Source: an uncultured Pseudomonadota bacterium (GTDB lineage: Bacteria > Pseudomonadota > Alphaproteobacteria > Rs-D84). Taken from it: 7,626 bases of DNA. The number at the start of each line of letters is the position of its first letter. The stretch's first letter is position 1. Below are positions 1 through 6,274 of the stretch, in pieces. The translations under genes were made by a program, and so were the position numbers. The notes below the pieces were generated by a model. It was not told where the DNA came from. It saw only the letters and a list, made by a program, of their open reading frames with translations, and searched no databases. The stretch spans positions 1 to 7,626 of the forward strand of contig CALYRP010000041.1 of NCBI GenBank assembly GCA_945483255.1, given 5' to 3'.

Positions 1-1890
1 TTTGAAATTTTCCGCGCTTTCGTTATCAAAGACTTTGTTCAATGCCAACGCTTCGATAAATCTTAATGGGACAATATGATTTAATGCTTGCAGATTGTTT
101 TTCATATCATCAACCAATTCCAACAAGCGTTTGAAATCAGCCCCGGCCAATTGTTGACCATCCGATGTTTCAATCATACCGTCTGTTGCTAATTGGTCTA
201 ATAAATAATCGTCCATTTCGCGTTCATTTTGGATATAGATTTGTTGTTTACCACGCGTTACACCATAAAGAGGTGGTTTTGCAACATAGATGTATCCACG
301 TTCAATGGCTTCTGGCATATGACGATAGAAAAATGTCATCAACAATGTTTGAATATGTTGACCGTCAACGTCCGCATCGGTCATGATAATAACTTTGTGA
401 TAACGGAATTTTTCAATATCGAAATCATCTTTGCCGATACCTGCCCCCAATGTTGTAATCAAAGCACCAATTGTATCAGATCCCAACATTTTATCAAAAC
501 GCACACGTTCAACATTTAAAATTTTTCCACGCAACGGTAAAATAGCCTGGGTTTTACGATCACGTCCTTGTTTTGCAGTACCACCAGCAGAATCCCCTTC
601 CACGATAAACAATTCACACTTAGCAGGATCTTTTTCAGAACAATTTGCCAATTTACCAGGCAAACTTCCCAATTCTGGTCCGGTCTTTTTACGTGATAAT
701 TCGCGCGCCTTTCGTGCCGCTTCACGTGCGGTTGCCGCTTCTACGATTTTATCAATAATCATCTTTGCAATATTTGGATTTTCTTCCAAATATTCATACA
801 GTAAATCATTAACTGTGTTTTCAACCAAAGGTCTTACTTCACTGGATACCAATTTATCTTTGGTCTGCGAACCAAATTTTGGATCAGGGATTTTAACACT
901 GATGATACTGGTTAAACCTTCGCGGAAATCTTCACCAGATAAATTGACATCTTTTTTCAGATTTTGTTCAGAAATATATTTATTTAATGCACGTGTTAAA
1001 CCAGCACGAAAACCAGCCAAATGCGTTCCACCGTCACGGTTTGGAATATTATTTGTAAAGCATAATGATGTTTCAGTATAAGCAGTTGTCCATTGCAAAA
1101 CAATTTCAATATATGAATCATCAATTGTTTTAATCATTTGAATTGGTTCGCTGTTTAACAATTCTTTGGATTTATCAAGATATGTTGCAAATCCTTTTAA
1201 CCCATCAGCAGAATGAAATTCACGAACAACCTTTTCCGGTCCACGCAAATCTTCCAAAATAATGCGAACATTTGCATTCAAATACGATTGTTCGCGCAAC
1301 CAAACTTCCAATGTATCAAAATCGAATTTTGTGCCCGTAAAGGTATCTGGTGATGGCAAGAATGTAACTTCTGTTCCATGTTCGTGCCCAGATTCATTTT
1401 TAACAATTGTTAAATCCGTTGTTGGAACACCATCCGCGAAAGTCATACGGGCTTCGTTTTCACCACGCCAAACACGAACTTCTAACCATGTTGACAACGC
1501 ATTAACAACCGATACACCAACACCATGCAAACCGCCAGATACTTTATATGCACCGTTTCCTTCGTTATCAAACTTGCCCCCGGCATGCAATTCGCACATA
1601 ATCAATTCCAGCGCAGACCGACCCGTTTCATGATTTATATCAAATGGCATACCACGACCATTATCACGAATTGTTGCCGAACCATCAGCATTCAAAGATA
1701 CAAACACAGTATCAGCATAACCAGCCATTGCTTCGTCAATAGAATTATTAACAACTTCGTAAATCATGTGGTGCAAACCGTCGCCACCTTCACCAACGTC
1801 GCCGATATACATACCAGGTCTTTTCTTAACCGCTTCCAGACCCTTTAAAACTTTAATAGAATCACCTGTATATTCATTATTCACAGCCAT
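1..1890 (-). CDS. gyrB: DNA gyrase subunit B, C-terminus cut by window edge
   Basis: ATPase subunit of DNA gyrase; with GyrA it introduces negative supercoils using ATP. All 630 codons from the ATG at 1888-1890 to the edge are open. The GHKL ATPase domain comes first: catalytic-base Glu45, Mg-binding Asn49, Asp76 in a DNGRG motif, and the lid GGLHGVG with Lys106 before it. The transducer carries QTK with Gln342 and Lys344, the ATP-contacting pair. The TOPRIM domain has EGDSAGG at 431-437 and DADVDG at 505-510, supplying the acidic metal-binding residues. The last ~60 residues resemble the start of the extra domain found in Gram-negative GyrB, so roughly 170-180 residues should be missing on the left. 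GyrB is preferred over ParE because of the overall wording and the insert. An AAAGGA Shine-Dalgarno lies 7 bases before the ATG. Odd points: Asp-to-Asn at residue 48 beside the Mg ligand, and QHIQ after DADVDG where (S/A)HIR is usual. Transcribed divergently from the RusA-like operon. Confidence 0.97.
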   Translation of the reverse strand, partial: MAVNNEYTGDSIKVLKGLEAVKKRPGMYIGDVGEGGDGLHHMIYEVVNNSIDEAMAGYADTVFVSLNADGSATIRDNGRGMPFDINHETGRSALELIMCELHAGGKFDNEGNGAYKVSGGLHGVGVSVVNALSTWLEVRVWRGENEARMTFADGVPTTDLTIVKNESGHEHGTEVTFLPSPDTFTGTKFDFDTLEVWLREQSYLNANVRIILEDLRGPEKVVREFHSADGLKGFATYLDKSKELLNSEPIQMIKTIDDSYIEIVLQWTTAYTETSLCFTNNIPNRDGGTHLAGFRAGLTRALNKYISEQNLKKDVNLSGEDFREGLTSIISVKIPDPKFGSQTKDKLVSSEVRPLVENTVNDLLYEYLEENPNIAKMIIDKIVEAATAREAARKARELSRKKTGPELGSLPGKLANCSEKDPAKCELFIVEGDSAGGTAKQGRDRKTQAILPLRGKILNVERVRFDKMLGSDTIGALITTLGAGIGKDDFDIEKFRYHKVIIMTDADVDGQHIQTLLMTFFYRHMPEAIERGYIYVAKPPLYGVTRGKQQIYIQNEREMDDYLLDQLATDGMIETSDGQQLAGADFKRLLELVDDMKNNLQALNHIVPLRFIEALALNKVFDNESAENFK

Positions 1891-1907
1891 TTAAAAATCC
1901 TTTCTTT

Positions 1908-1941
1908 TTGCTAGGTAAAACATAGCAATTTATGATATAAT
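1908..1941 (+). promoter_or_regulatory. predicted promoter of the 106-aa/RusA-like operon
   Basis: Reading rightward, a -35-like TTGCTA (1908-1913), 17 bases, then TATGAT (1931-1936). A perfect TATAAT overlaps it at 1936-1941, but no good -35 lies 17 bases before that one. Either -10 box gives a start around 1943-1948, with a leader of about 30 bases. TGATA (1933-1937) and TATCA (1942-1946) form a short inverted repeat with a 4-base spacer across the core of both promoters; this could be an operator but may be chance in AT-rich DNA. Confidence 0.5.
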
Positions 1942-1947
1942 TATCAA
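1919..1947 (-). promoter_or_regulatory. predicted sigma-70-type promoter of gyrB
   Basis: Reading leftward, the -35 box is TTGATA (1942-1947), followed by exactly 17 bases and a -10 box TATGTT (1919-1924). TGC directly before the -10 box makes it an extended -10. Transcription would begin near 1912, leaving a leader of about 20 bases that contains the gyrB Shine-Dalgarno. The -35 box overlaps the -10 region of the opposing promoter, so the two probably compete. Seen by eye only. Confidence 0.6.
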
Positions 1948-1967
1948 GGAAAAAGGATAAAAAAGGA
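1946..1967 (+). promoter_or_regulatory. repeated Shine-Dalgarno-like AAGGA elements
   Basis: AAGGA occurs three times before the ATG at 1975: at 1946-1950, 1953-1957 and 1963-1967. The last two sit in a 10-base direct repeat (AAGGATAAAA). Only the last is correctly spaced (7 bases) to be the working ribosome binding site, and it supports the 1975 start. The extra copies could be standby sites or the result of slippage in an A-rich leader. Confidence 0.55.
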
Positions 1968-1974
1968 TAAAAAA

Positions 1975-2295
1975 ATGAAAGCCGTTTATGATGCATTTTT
2001 GTCAAAAACAAAAGAAGAAAAAGTACCAACCATAGGGACAAGACACGGTTCGCCAATAACATACAGTAAAGATGATTTCTTGACCCCGAGATCCGTTGCT
2101 GCAAAATTAAAAGAACCAATAGAAAATGTAAAGGCTGCAATGAAAAAATTGCAATTCAATCGCGCTATATTTGGTTTAAATGGCCGAAAAGCTAATGTTG
2201 TTGTTACACTGGGGTCTAATCACGGAATATATTTACACCCAATGGCACTTGATATATTAAAAGAATATCTTGAAAAACAAAAGGCAAAAGCATGA
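1975..2295 (+). CDS. small basic protein, possible winged-helix DNA binder
   Basis: A 106-residue soluble protein that I do not recognise as a named family. Residues 36-60 read like a helix-turn-helix: 'LTPRSVAAKLK' then 'EPIENVKAAMKKL', with a turn at the Glu-Pro. They are followed by a basic strand-turn-strand at 68-87 (NGRKANVVVTLG, then GIYLHP) that could be the wing. The C-terminus (90-106) is a Lys-rich helix. There is no signal peptide, membrane segment or cysteine. The start is supported by AAGGA 7 bases upstream. The stop TGA overlaps the start of the next gene as ATGA, which implies translational coupling and a shared role. Next to a RusA-like nuclease, a DNA-binding or regulatory subunit, or an operon repressor, would be reasonable. 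The fold and function are inference; that it is a real gene is fairly secure. Confidence 0.85.
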   Translation: MKAVYDAFLSKTKEEKVPTIGTRHGSPITYSKDDFLTPRSVAAKLKEPIENVKAAMKKLQFNRAIFGLNGRKANVVVTLGSNHGIYLHPMALDILKEYLEKQKAKA

Positions 2296-2861
2296 AATTT
2301 AAATTATTGTATTATGGTGATATATTAATAAATCCTAAAAAACGGGCGCAACATATTGCCGATATTCGCATGCAATTTCATCCACAATTAAAAAAACTGG
2401 TAACTTTTCAACCATGGAATAATCTGACAAAATTTATGATGCCAGATGCCACAAAAAGCCCTATTATCACACGTCATATTGGCGGCATAGATTGGAATCC
2501 AATTATTTCGCCTAATCTTAAAATGATTGCAGAATTAGATATTTTGTTAATGCACCCTGAAATTGTCGGGGTTCCGCATTCTGATATTGATAATCGTGTT
2601 AAAACTATTCTGGACGGGCTTCGTTGTCCACAAAACGAACACGAAATCGGACAAAATACACCACGCGACATTGGTCCAATTTATACTCTTTTGGATGACG
2701 ACCATTTAGTCACCAGATTGAATGTTAACACCAGCCACCTTTTGTCGCCTGATGTGTTTCCATGCAACATTGAAAGAAGGCCTGATTCTGTATTTATGTT
2801 AATTGATGTTAATGTCAGGGTTACCGAAGGTACAATAGAAAACCTGCCGTTTATGGCATAA
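2292..2861 (+). CDS. RusA-like endonuclease / Holliday junction resolvase fold protein
   Basis: A 189-residue protein carrying the RusA signature. Residues 98-110 read DIDNRVKTILDGL, giving the D-x-D-N-x-x-K pattern (Asp98, Asp100, Asn101, Lys104) that in E. coli RusA holds the metal-binding Asp70, Asp72 and Lys76. The motif DDDHLV (135-140) would supply the third catalytic Asp. A strand near 79-87 (IAELDILLM) precedes it, as in that fold. RusA cuts four-way DNA junctions as a dimer and is typically prophage-borne. This protein is longer than E. coli RusA (about 120 residues): it has an extra ~75-residue N-terminal part with many Trp, Phe and Pro residues, and a ~25-residue segment between the two acidic motifs. 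Junction cleavage is therefore not assured, and another structure-specific nuclease activity is possible. AAGG 7 bases upstream of the ATG supports the start, inside the end of the preceding gene. The stop codon abuts a terminator hairpin. Confidence 0.85.
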   Translation: MKFKLLYYGDILINPKKRAQHIADIRMQFHPQLKKLVTFQPWNNLTKFMMPDATKSPIITRHIGGIDWNPIISPNLKMIAELDILLMHPEIVGVPHSDIDNRVKTILDGLRCPQNEHEIGQNTPRDIGPIYTLLDDDHLVTRLNVNTSHLLSPDVFPCNIERRPDSVFMLIDVNVRVTEGTIENLPFMA

Positions 2862-2887
2862 AAAAAACCGGCAAATGCCGGTTTTTT
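2862..2887. terminator. bidirectional intrinsic terminator between convergent operons
   Basis: CCGGC (2868-2872), loop AAAT, GCCGG (2877-2881), flanked by A6-7 on the left and T6 on the right. The stem can extend through A:U pairs to 11 pairs. It ends the RusA-like operon one base after its TAA, and on the other strand ends the pil operon. The pilR stop codon (2886-2888) overlaps its edge. Confidence 0.9.
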
Positions 2888-3956
2888 ACATAAATACCGA
2901 AGTTATCTGTTCCTGCATCTGGAATGTACCCAATACGACCCATCCAATTATTATTGACACCAATATAATACCAATGCTGTTTAAAACATTTGATATGCTT
3001 TCCATTTTACGAACAGATTCTTCCATATAATCACGTGCGATTTTATCCAAGTTTTTATCAAAATCATTCATATCGCTGTATATCATTAAATCGCCAATAA
3101 TTTCTTCGTTTGGAAAATCTTTGCCTGTTAACGCCAGTGCATTTCCTAGATTTTCACCGTTTGCAATATGATGAAGTGCATCTTCCAGAATATCAGACAA
3201 ATATTTACTGGACGAATCTGCCAATAAACGCATTGCATCTGGCACAGATACCCCCGCAGAAACCATTGCCGCCAATGACATTAACCAACTGACCGAAACC
3301 TGCAATTTATAAGTACTATATGGTGGCAATTTATCAAAAAATGTACGTATTTTTCCCGTCCAAACAGGCATAGAAAGCCAAATTAAGCCAAACAACACCA
3401 AAAACACACCGGCAAAACCATACCAATATTTATGGGCAAATTCAGATATCCAAACCAACGATGCCGCGGTTCCACGCCAAACAACATCACTGCCTGCAGC
3501 ATCTGCCAATGGCGGAACAAGATATAAACCAACCATAACGATTATCGCCAATATCAAAACAAAAAGGAACAAAGGATACGCAACCGCAGACCACATTGCG
3601 CGTTTAATACGATTTATTCCATCAACAACCCACCCAATATTTTCCAATGATATTAATAAACTGCTGACATTACCAGATGTTAACAAAAGTGTTTCTTCGT
3701 TTGGAACCCATCCGCGTGTTGCCTGGGCAAAAGTCATACCTTGTTCCAGGTTTTGTTGAATTTCGCGCATCGCGATTGCAAACGGTTCATTTGGTTTTCG
3801 ACCATTGTGCGATTCAATCATTTCGATACGGTGCAACGCATCCATCAATGTGAAATTATTCCGCAAAAGCGATGCGATTTTACGAGTTATCGCCATGCGT
3901 TTTTCTGTATCTGTTTTAAAAACTAATTTTGCATAAAGCAATTCCAGTTTATTCAT
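2886..3956 (-). CDS. pilR: type IVb pilus inner-membrane platform protein, GspF/PilC family (PilR-like)
   Basis: A 356-residue polytopic membrane protein of the T2SS-F/PilC family, on which the ATPase is thought to act to push pilin subunits out of the membrane. The family has two repeated cytoplasmic helical domains: here one at about 18-118 and one at about 218-320. Hydrophobic segments lie at roughly 122-147, 178-196 and 326-345. Typical wording includes 'MVSAGVSVPDAMRLLADSS' (231-249) and the GENLGNAL plus FPNEEIIGDL stretch (267-290) seen in GspF/PilC proteins. Length is normal for the R64 PilR type. It starts 4 bases after the pilQ stop with only a weak ribosome site, so translation is probably coupled. 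It is the last gene of the operon. Family assignment is secure; the PilR name rests on synteny with plasmid R64. Confidence 0.92.
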   Translation of the reverse strand: MNKLELLYAKLVFKTDTEKRMAITRKIASLLRNNFTLMDALHRIEMIESHNGRKPNEPFAIAMREIQQNLEQGMTFAQATRGWVPNEETLLLTSGNVSSLLISLENIGWVVDGINRIKRAMWSAVAYPLFLFVLILAIIVMVGLYLVPPLADAAGSDVVWRGTAASLVWISEFAHKYWYGFAGVFLVLFGLIWLSMPVWTGKIRTFFDKLPPYSTYKLQVSVSWLMSLAAMVSAGVSVPDAMRLLADSSSKYLSDILEDALHHIANGENLGNALALTGKDFPNEEIIGDLMIYSDMNDFDKNLDKIARDYMEESVRKMESISNVLNSIGIILVSIIIGWVVLGTFQMQEQITSVFM

Positions 3957-3960
3957 GATT

Positions 3961-5583
3961 TTAATACACCCAAGGTCTGTCTAATAACCCAACCCAACGT
4001 TCCAATTCATCAACACCGATAATTCCGCGTAGCATCAATTCTGTGGCTGCTTCTTTTAATGTTCGACCATTCATTTTTTCCAACCAATATTTCATTGCGC
4101 CTTCGGTATCGCCAGATAATGCCAATGACAAGAATTCACTGTTTGTCATTATAATTTCGCCGGCCTTGATACGACCGATTGTCCCAGACCCATTACAATG
4201 TTCACACCCCAAACCACGAATATATGTCTGGTTCAATCCCAAATCACCAAACGCATCTTTAACACGATTATATGCACTGTGATCATGGTGTTCGCTTAAT
4301 CTTTCGCGACAATACGGGCAAAGTTTTTTGAACAAACGCATTGATACAAGGCCGCGCATCATTGTTTCGTCTTTCAATTTAAACGCTTCTACCCCCATAT
4401 CCAACAAACGCGTTAATGCACCCATCGCAGAATTCGCATGTAATGTCGTCCAAACATTATGACCAGACAACGCGCCCTTGACGGTTAATTGTGCCGCAGA
4501 AAGCGTTCTTATTTCCCCAACCATTAATGTATCAGGATCGCTTCGTAATGCTGCCGCCAGGGCTTCTGTGAACTTTTCTTCCCTTTGTTCTTCATTAATC
4601 GCATTAACAACAGGCATTTGATGCGCACCAAATATTTTTTGTTCCGCCGGATCTTCAACAGTAATAAGATTTATTTCATATCTTCTTTCTTTTAACATTA
4701 ATGCCATATTGCGCACCAATGTTGTAGATTTACCTGATGAAGTAGGCCCCGCAACAATAACTAATCCCGTTGGCGCAGAACGCAAACGCAATAACAATTT
4801 TTGTTCGTATTCATTAAATTCTTGTTCTGTTTTTATGCCTTCGCTTGGGTTATCATAAAGCAAACGCATAACAACATATTGCGAACCAAAAGCAATCGGA
4901 TTAAATTGCATTCTGATACCCAATAGCCCATTTGGTAAATACAAATCTTTTGTTCCGCGCAATGGGGTGCGCCCATCTTTTTGTGCGGTTTGATATTCAT
5001 TTTGTGCATAACTTGAATTTGAGATATCAGCCGATGCAAACGCAGCCCTTACAAAAGATTCACCCCAAGATGAATTATATTCCAAAACCGGTTGCATACT
5101 GCCATCGATACGAAAGTAAATTGTTGTTTGATCGGCAACTTCAATATGAATATCAGAAACCTTTTGCGCTGCTGCACGTGCAATTATATCAACAAAATCT
5201 TTTTGCATCTGATTATCATAATCTATGCGCGAATTATTACCGCCCAATCTTTCATCATTGGTTTTATAGATATTTGATATCAACCCAAGATCAGAATAGA
5301 ATGGTTCTTTTATGTTGCGTTTATTGTGATGCAACAAATCGATAAAAGATAATACACGACCATCATAACGATGTGTGCGCGATATAATAATTTCACCACC
5401 AGAAAAATAAGCAATCAAATTTTGCGTATCTTTTGGCAAAGCCAATTCGCCAGTATAACCAGTTAACAAACGGTTATTATTTGCAAACAAATAATCTAAA
5501 ATATCTTTGGCGTTTGCATTTTCCAAACCGCTTGGGACAGATTGTTGGTTAACCGTTACAAAATTATCTTCATTGTTTGGCAT
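3961..5583 (-). CDS. pilQ: pilus assembly ATPase, GspE/PilB superfamily (R64 PilQ-like)
   Basis: A 540-residue cytoplasmic secretion ATPase that powers pilus extension. The name follows R64; it is not the type IVa secretin also called PilQ. Motifs in order: SDIHIE in the N2 domain (143-148); Walker A GPTSSGKST (279-287, Lys285), with Ser where Gly is commonest; Asp box TVEDPAE (308-314); Walker B ending in GEIR (356-359, catalytic Glu357); His box with TTLHAN (379-384, His382); and a zinc-binding tetracysteine module, Cys422/Cys425 and Cys460/Cys463. The tetracysteine marks extension-type (GspE/PilB) rather than retraction-type (PilT) ATPases. Residues 1-125 form a divergent N-terminal region I cannot place; it probably docks to the inner-membrane partners. 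The start lies 3 bases past the pilP stop, with GGAAAA as ribosome site inside the end of pilP. Confidence 0.95.
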   Translation of the reverse strand: MPNNEDNFVTVNQQSVPSGLENANAKDILDYLFANNNRLLTGYTGELALPKDTQNLIAYFSGGEIIISRTHRYDGRVLSFIDLLHHNKRNIKEPFYSDLGLISNIYKTNDERLGGNNSRIDYDNQMQKDFVDIIARAAAQKVSDIHIEVADQTTIYFRIDGSMQPVLEYNSSWGESFVRAAFASADISNSSYAQNEYQTAQKDGRTPLRGTKDLYLPNGLLGIRMQFNPIAFGSQYVVMRLLYDNPSEGIKTEQEFNEYEQKLLLRLRSAPTGLVIVAGPTSSGKSTTLVRNMALMLKERRYEINLITVEDPAEQKIFGAHQMPVVNAINEEQREEKFTEALAAALRSDPDTLMVGEIRTLSAAQLTVKGALSGHNVWTTLHANSAMGALTRLLDMGVEAFKLKDETMMRGLVSMRLFKKLCPYCRERLSEHHDHSAYNRVKDAFGDLGLNQTYIRGLGCEHCNGSGTIGRIKAGEIIMTNSEFLSLALSGDTEGAMKYWLEKMNGRTLKEAATELMLRGIIGVDELERWVGLLDRPWVY

Positions 5584-5586
5584 TGT

Positions 5587-6264
5587 TTATTTTCCGATAT
5601 TTAAGCTTTCTGTTTCACCGTCTTTTTCAAACAAAATTCCTTCGTTCAAAGAAATAGACTTAACAACATAACCATCTAATTCTTTGCCAACGGAAATTCG
5701 TTTGTTTTGACCGGTTGAAATTTCTTCAATTGTTGCCTGTAATTGATTGTCAACACCAACAACATTTATTAATTTATATTTCTTTGATATATTTGTTTCT
5801 TCTGTTTTTTCTGGCGCACGCGCAACCTGGACAACTTCTTCGTTATCAAGATTTTCCATTTGTCGTTTTAACTTTTCTGTTTGAATTTCAAGTTGTGCCT
5901 TTGTTGCTTCTAATTCTTGTTGTTGTTGTTCGGCACGTCCAGAAAGTGTATCAAGTTCCATCTGCAATTTGATTCTTTCTGCATTTAATCTTTCTAAATC
6001 TAAATCCAATTGTGCGCGTTCTTTTTCAAGTTGCGCAACAATCTTTTCTTGTTCCAGATTTGTGATTTTTTCAAATAACGATCCAGAAACATCATAATTC
6101 ATCAGCGCATCACTTGATACCGCATCTGCCAATTCAACATCGTTTTCATCAACAACTTCTTCGACGATTTCTTCATCGACAAAATTTTCTTCGGCAAAAG
6201 ATGGTAAATTTATACCGATGCTAAACATTCCGACAAATAAAACCAAAAACAATTTCTTAAACAT
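5587..6264 (-). CDS. pilP: type IVb pilus biogenesis protein PilP-like, exported coiled-coil protein
   Basis: A 225-residue exported protein. Residues 1-24 form a signal peptide (MFKK, hydrophobic core, SFA just before EE), with likely cleavage after Ala24. A strongly acidic patch (25-48, rich in Glu, Asp and Val) follows. Then comes a long charged heptad-like stretch at about 62-141 (Glu/Lys/Gln/Leu rich), almost certainly a coiled coil. Residues 160-225 form a compact beta-rich domain beginning KKYKLINVVG, with 'QLQATIEEISTG' and 'GYVVKSIS', resembling the small C-terminal domain of PilP/GspC-like proteins. In R64-type systems PilP is thought to sit in the periplasm between the inner-membrane complex and the secretin. 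The start is supported by AAAGGG 7 bases upstream. The gene lies 10 bases after pilO2 and 3 bases before pilQ. The PilP label depends mostly on synteny plus the C-terminal domain. Confidence 0.8.
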   Translation of the reverse strand: MFKKLFLVLFVGMFSIGINLPSFAEENFVDEEIVEEVVDENDVELADAVSSDALMNYDVSGSLFEKITNLEQEKIVAQLEKERAQLDLDLERLNAERIKLQMELDTLSGRAEQQQQELEATKAQLEIQTEKLKRQMENLDNEEVVQVARAPEKTEETNISKKYKLINVVGVDNQLQATIEEISTGQNKRISVGKELDGYVVKSISLNEGILFEKDGETESLNIGK

Positions 6265-6274
6265 GTTTTACCCT

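Noticed and set aside
431..1081. Open 216-codon plus-strand frame across gyrB
   Set aside because: It is antisense to an unmistakable gyrB region and its translation has no recognisable domain; codon-bias shadow.
1877..2140. Minus-strand 87-codon frame spanning the divergent promoter region
   Set aside because: It runs through both promoters and opposite a well-supported plus-strand gene with a good ribosome site; the Phe/Leu-rich translation reflects poly-A DNA read backwards.
1975..2861. Prophage remnant or mobile element around the RusA-like gene
   Set aside because: No integrase, attachment repeats, terminal inverted repeats or other phage genes are visible, and the operon is neatly bounded by promoter and terminator.
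4932..5345. Plus-strand 137-codon frame inside the ATPase gene
   Set aside because: It lies opposite conserved pilQ coding sequence and its translation has no family-like features.
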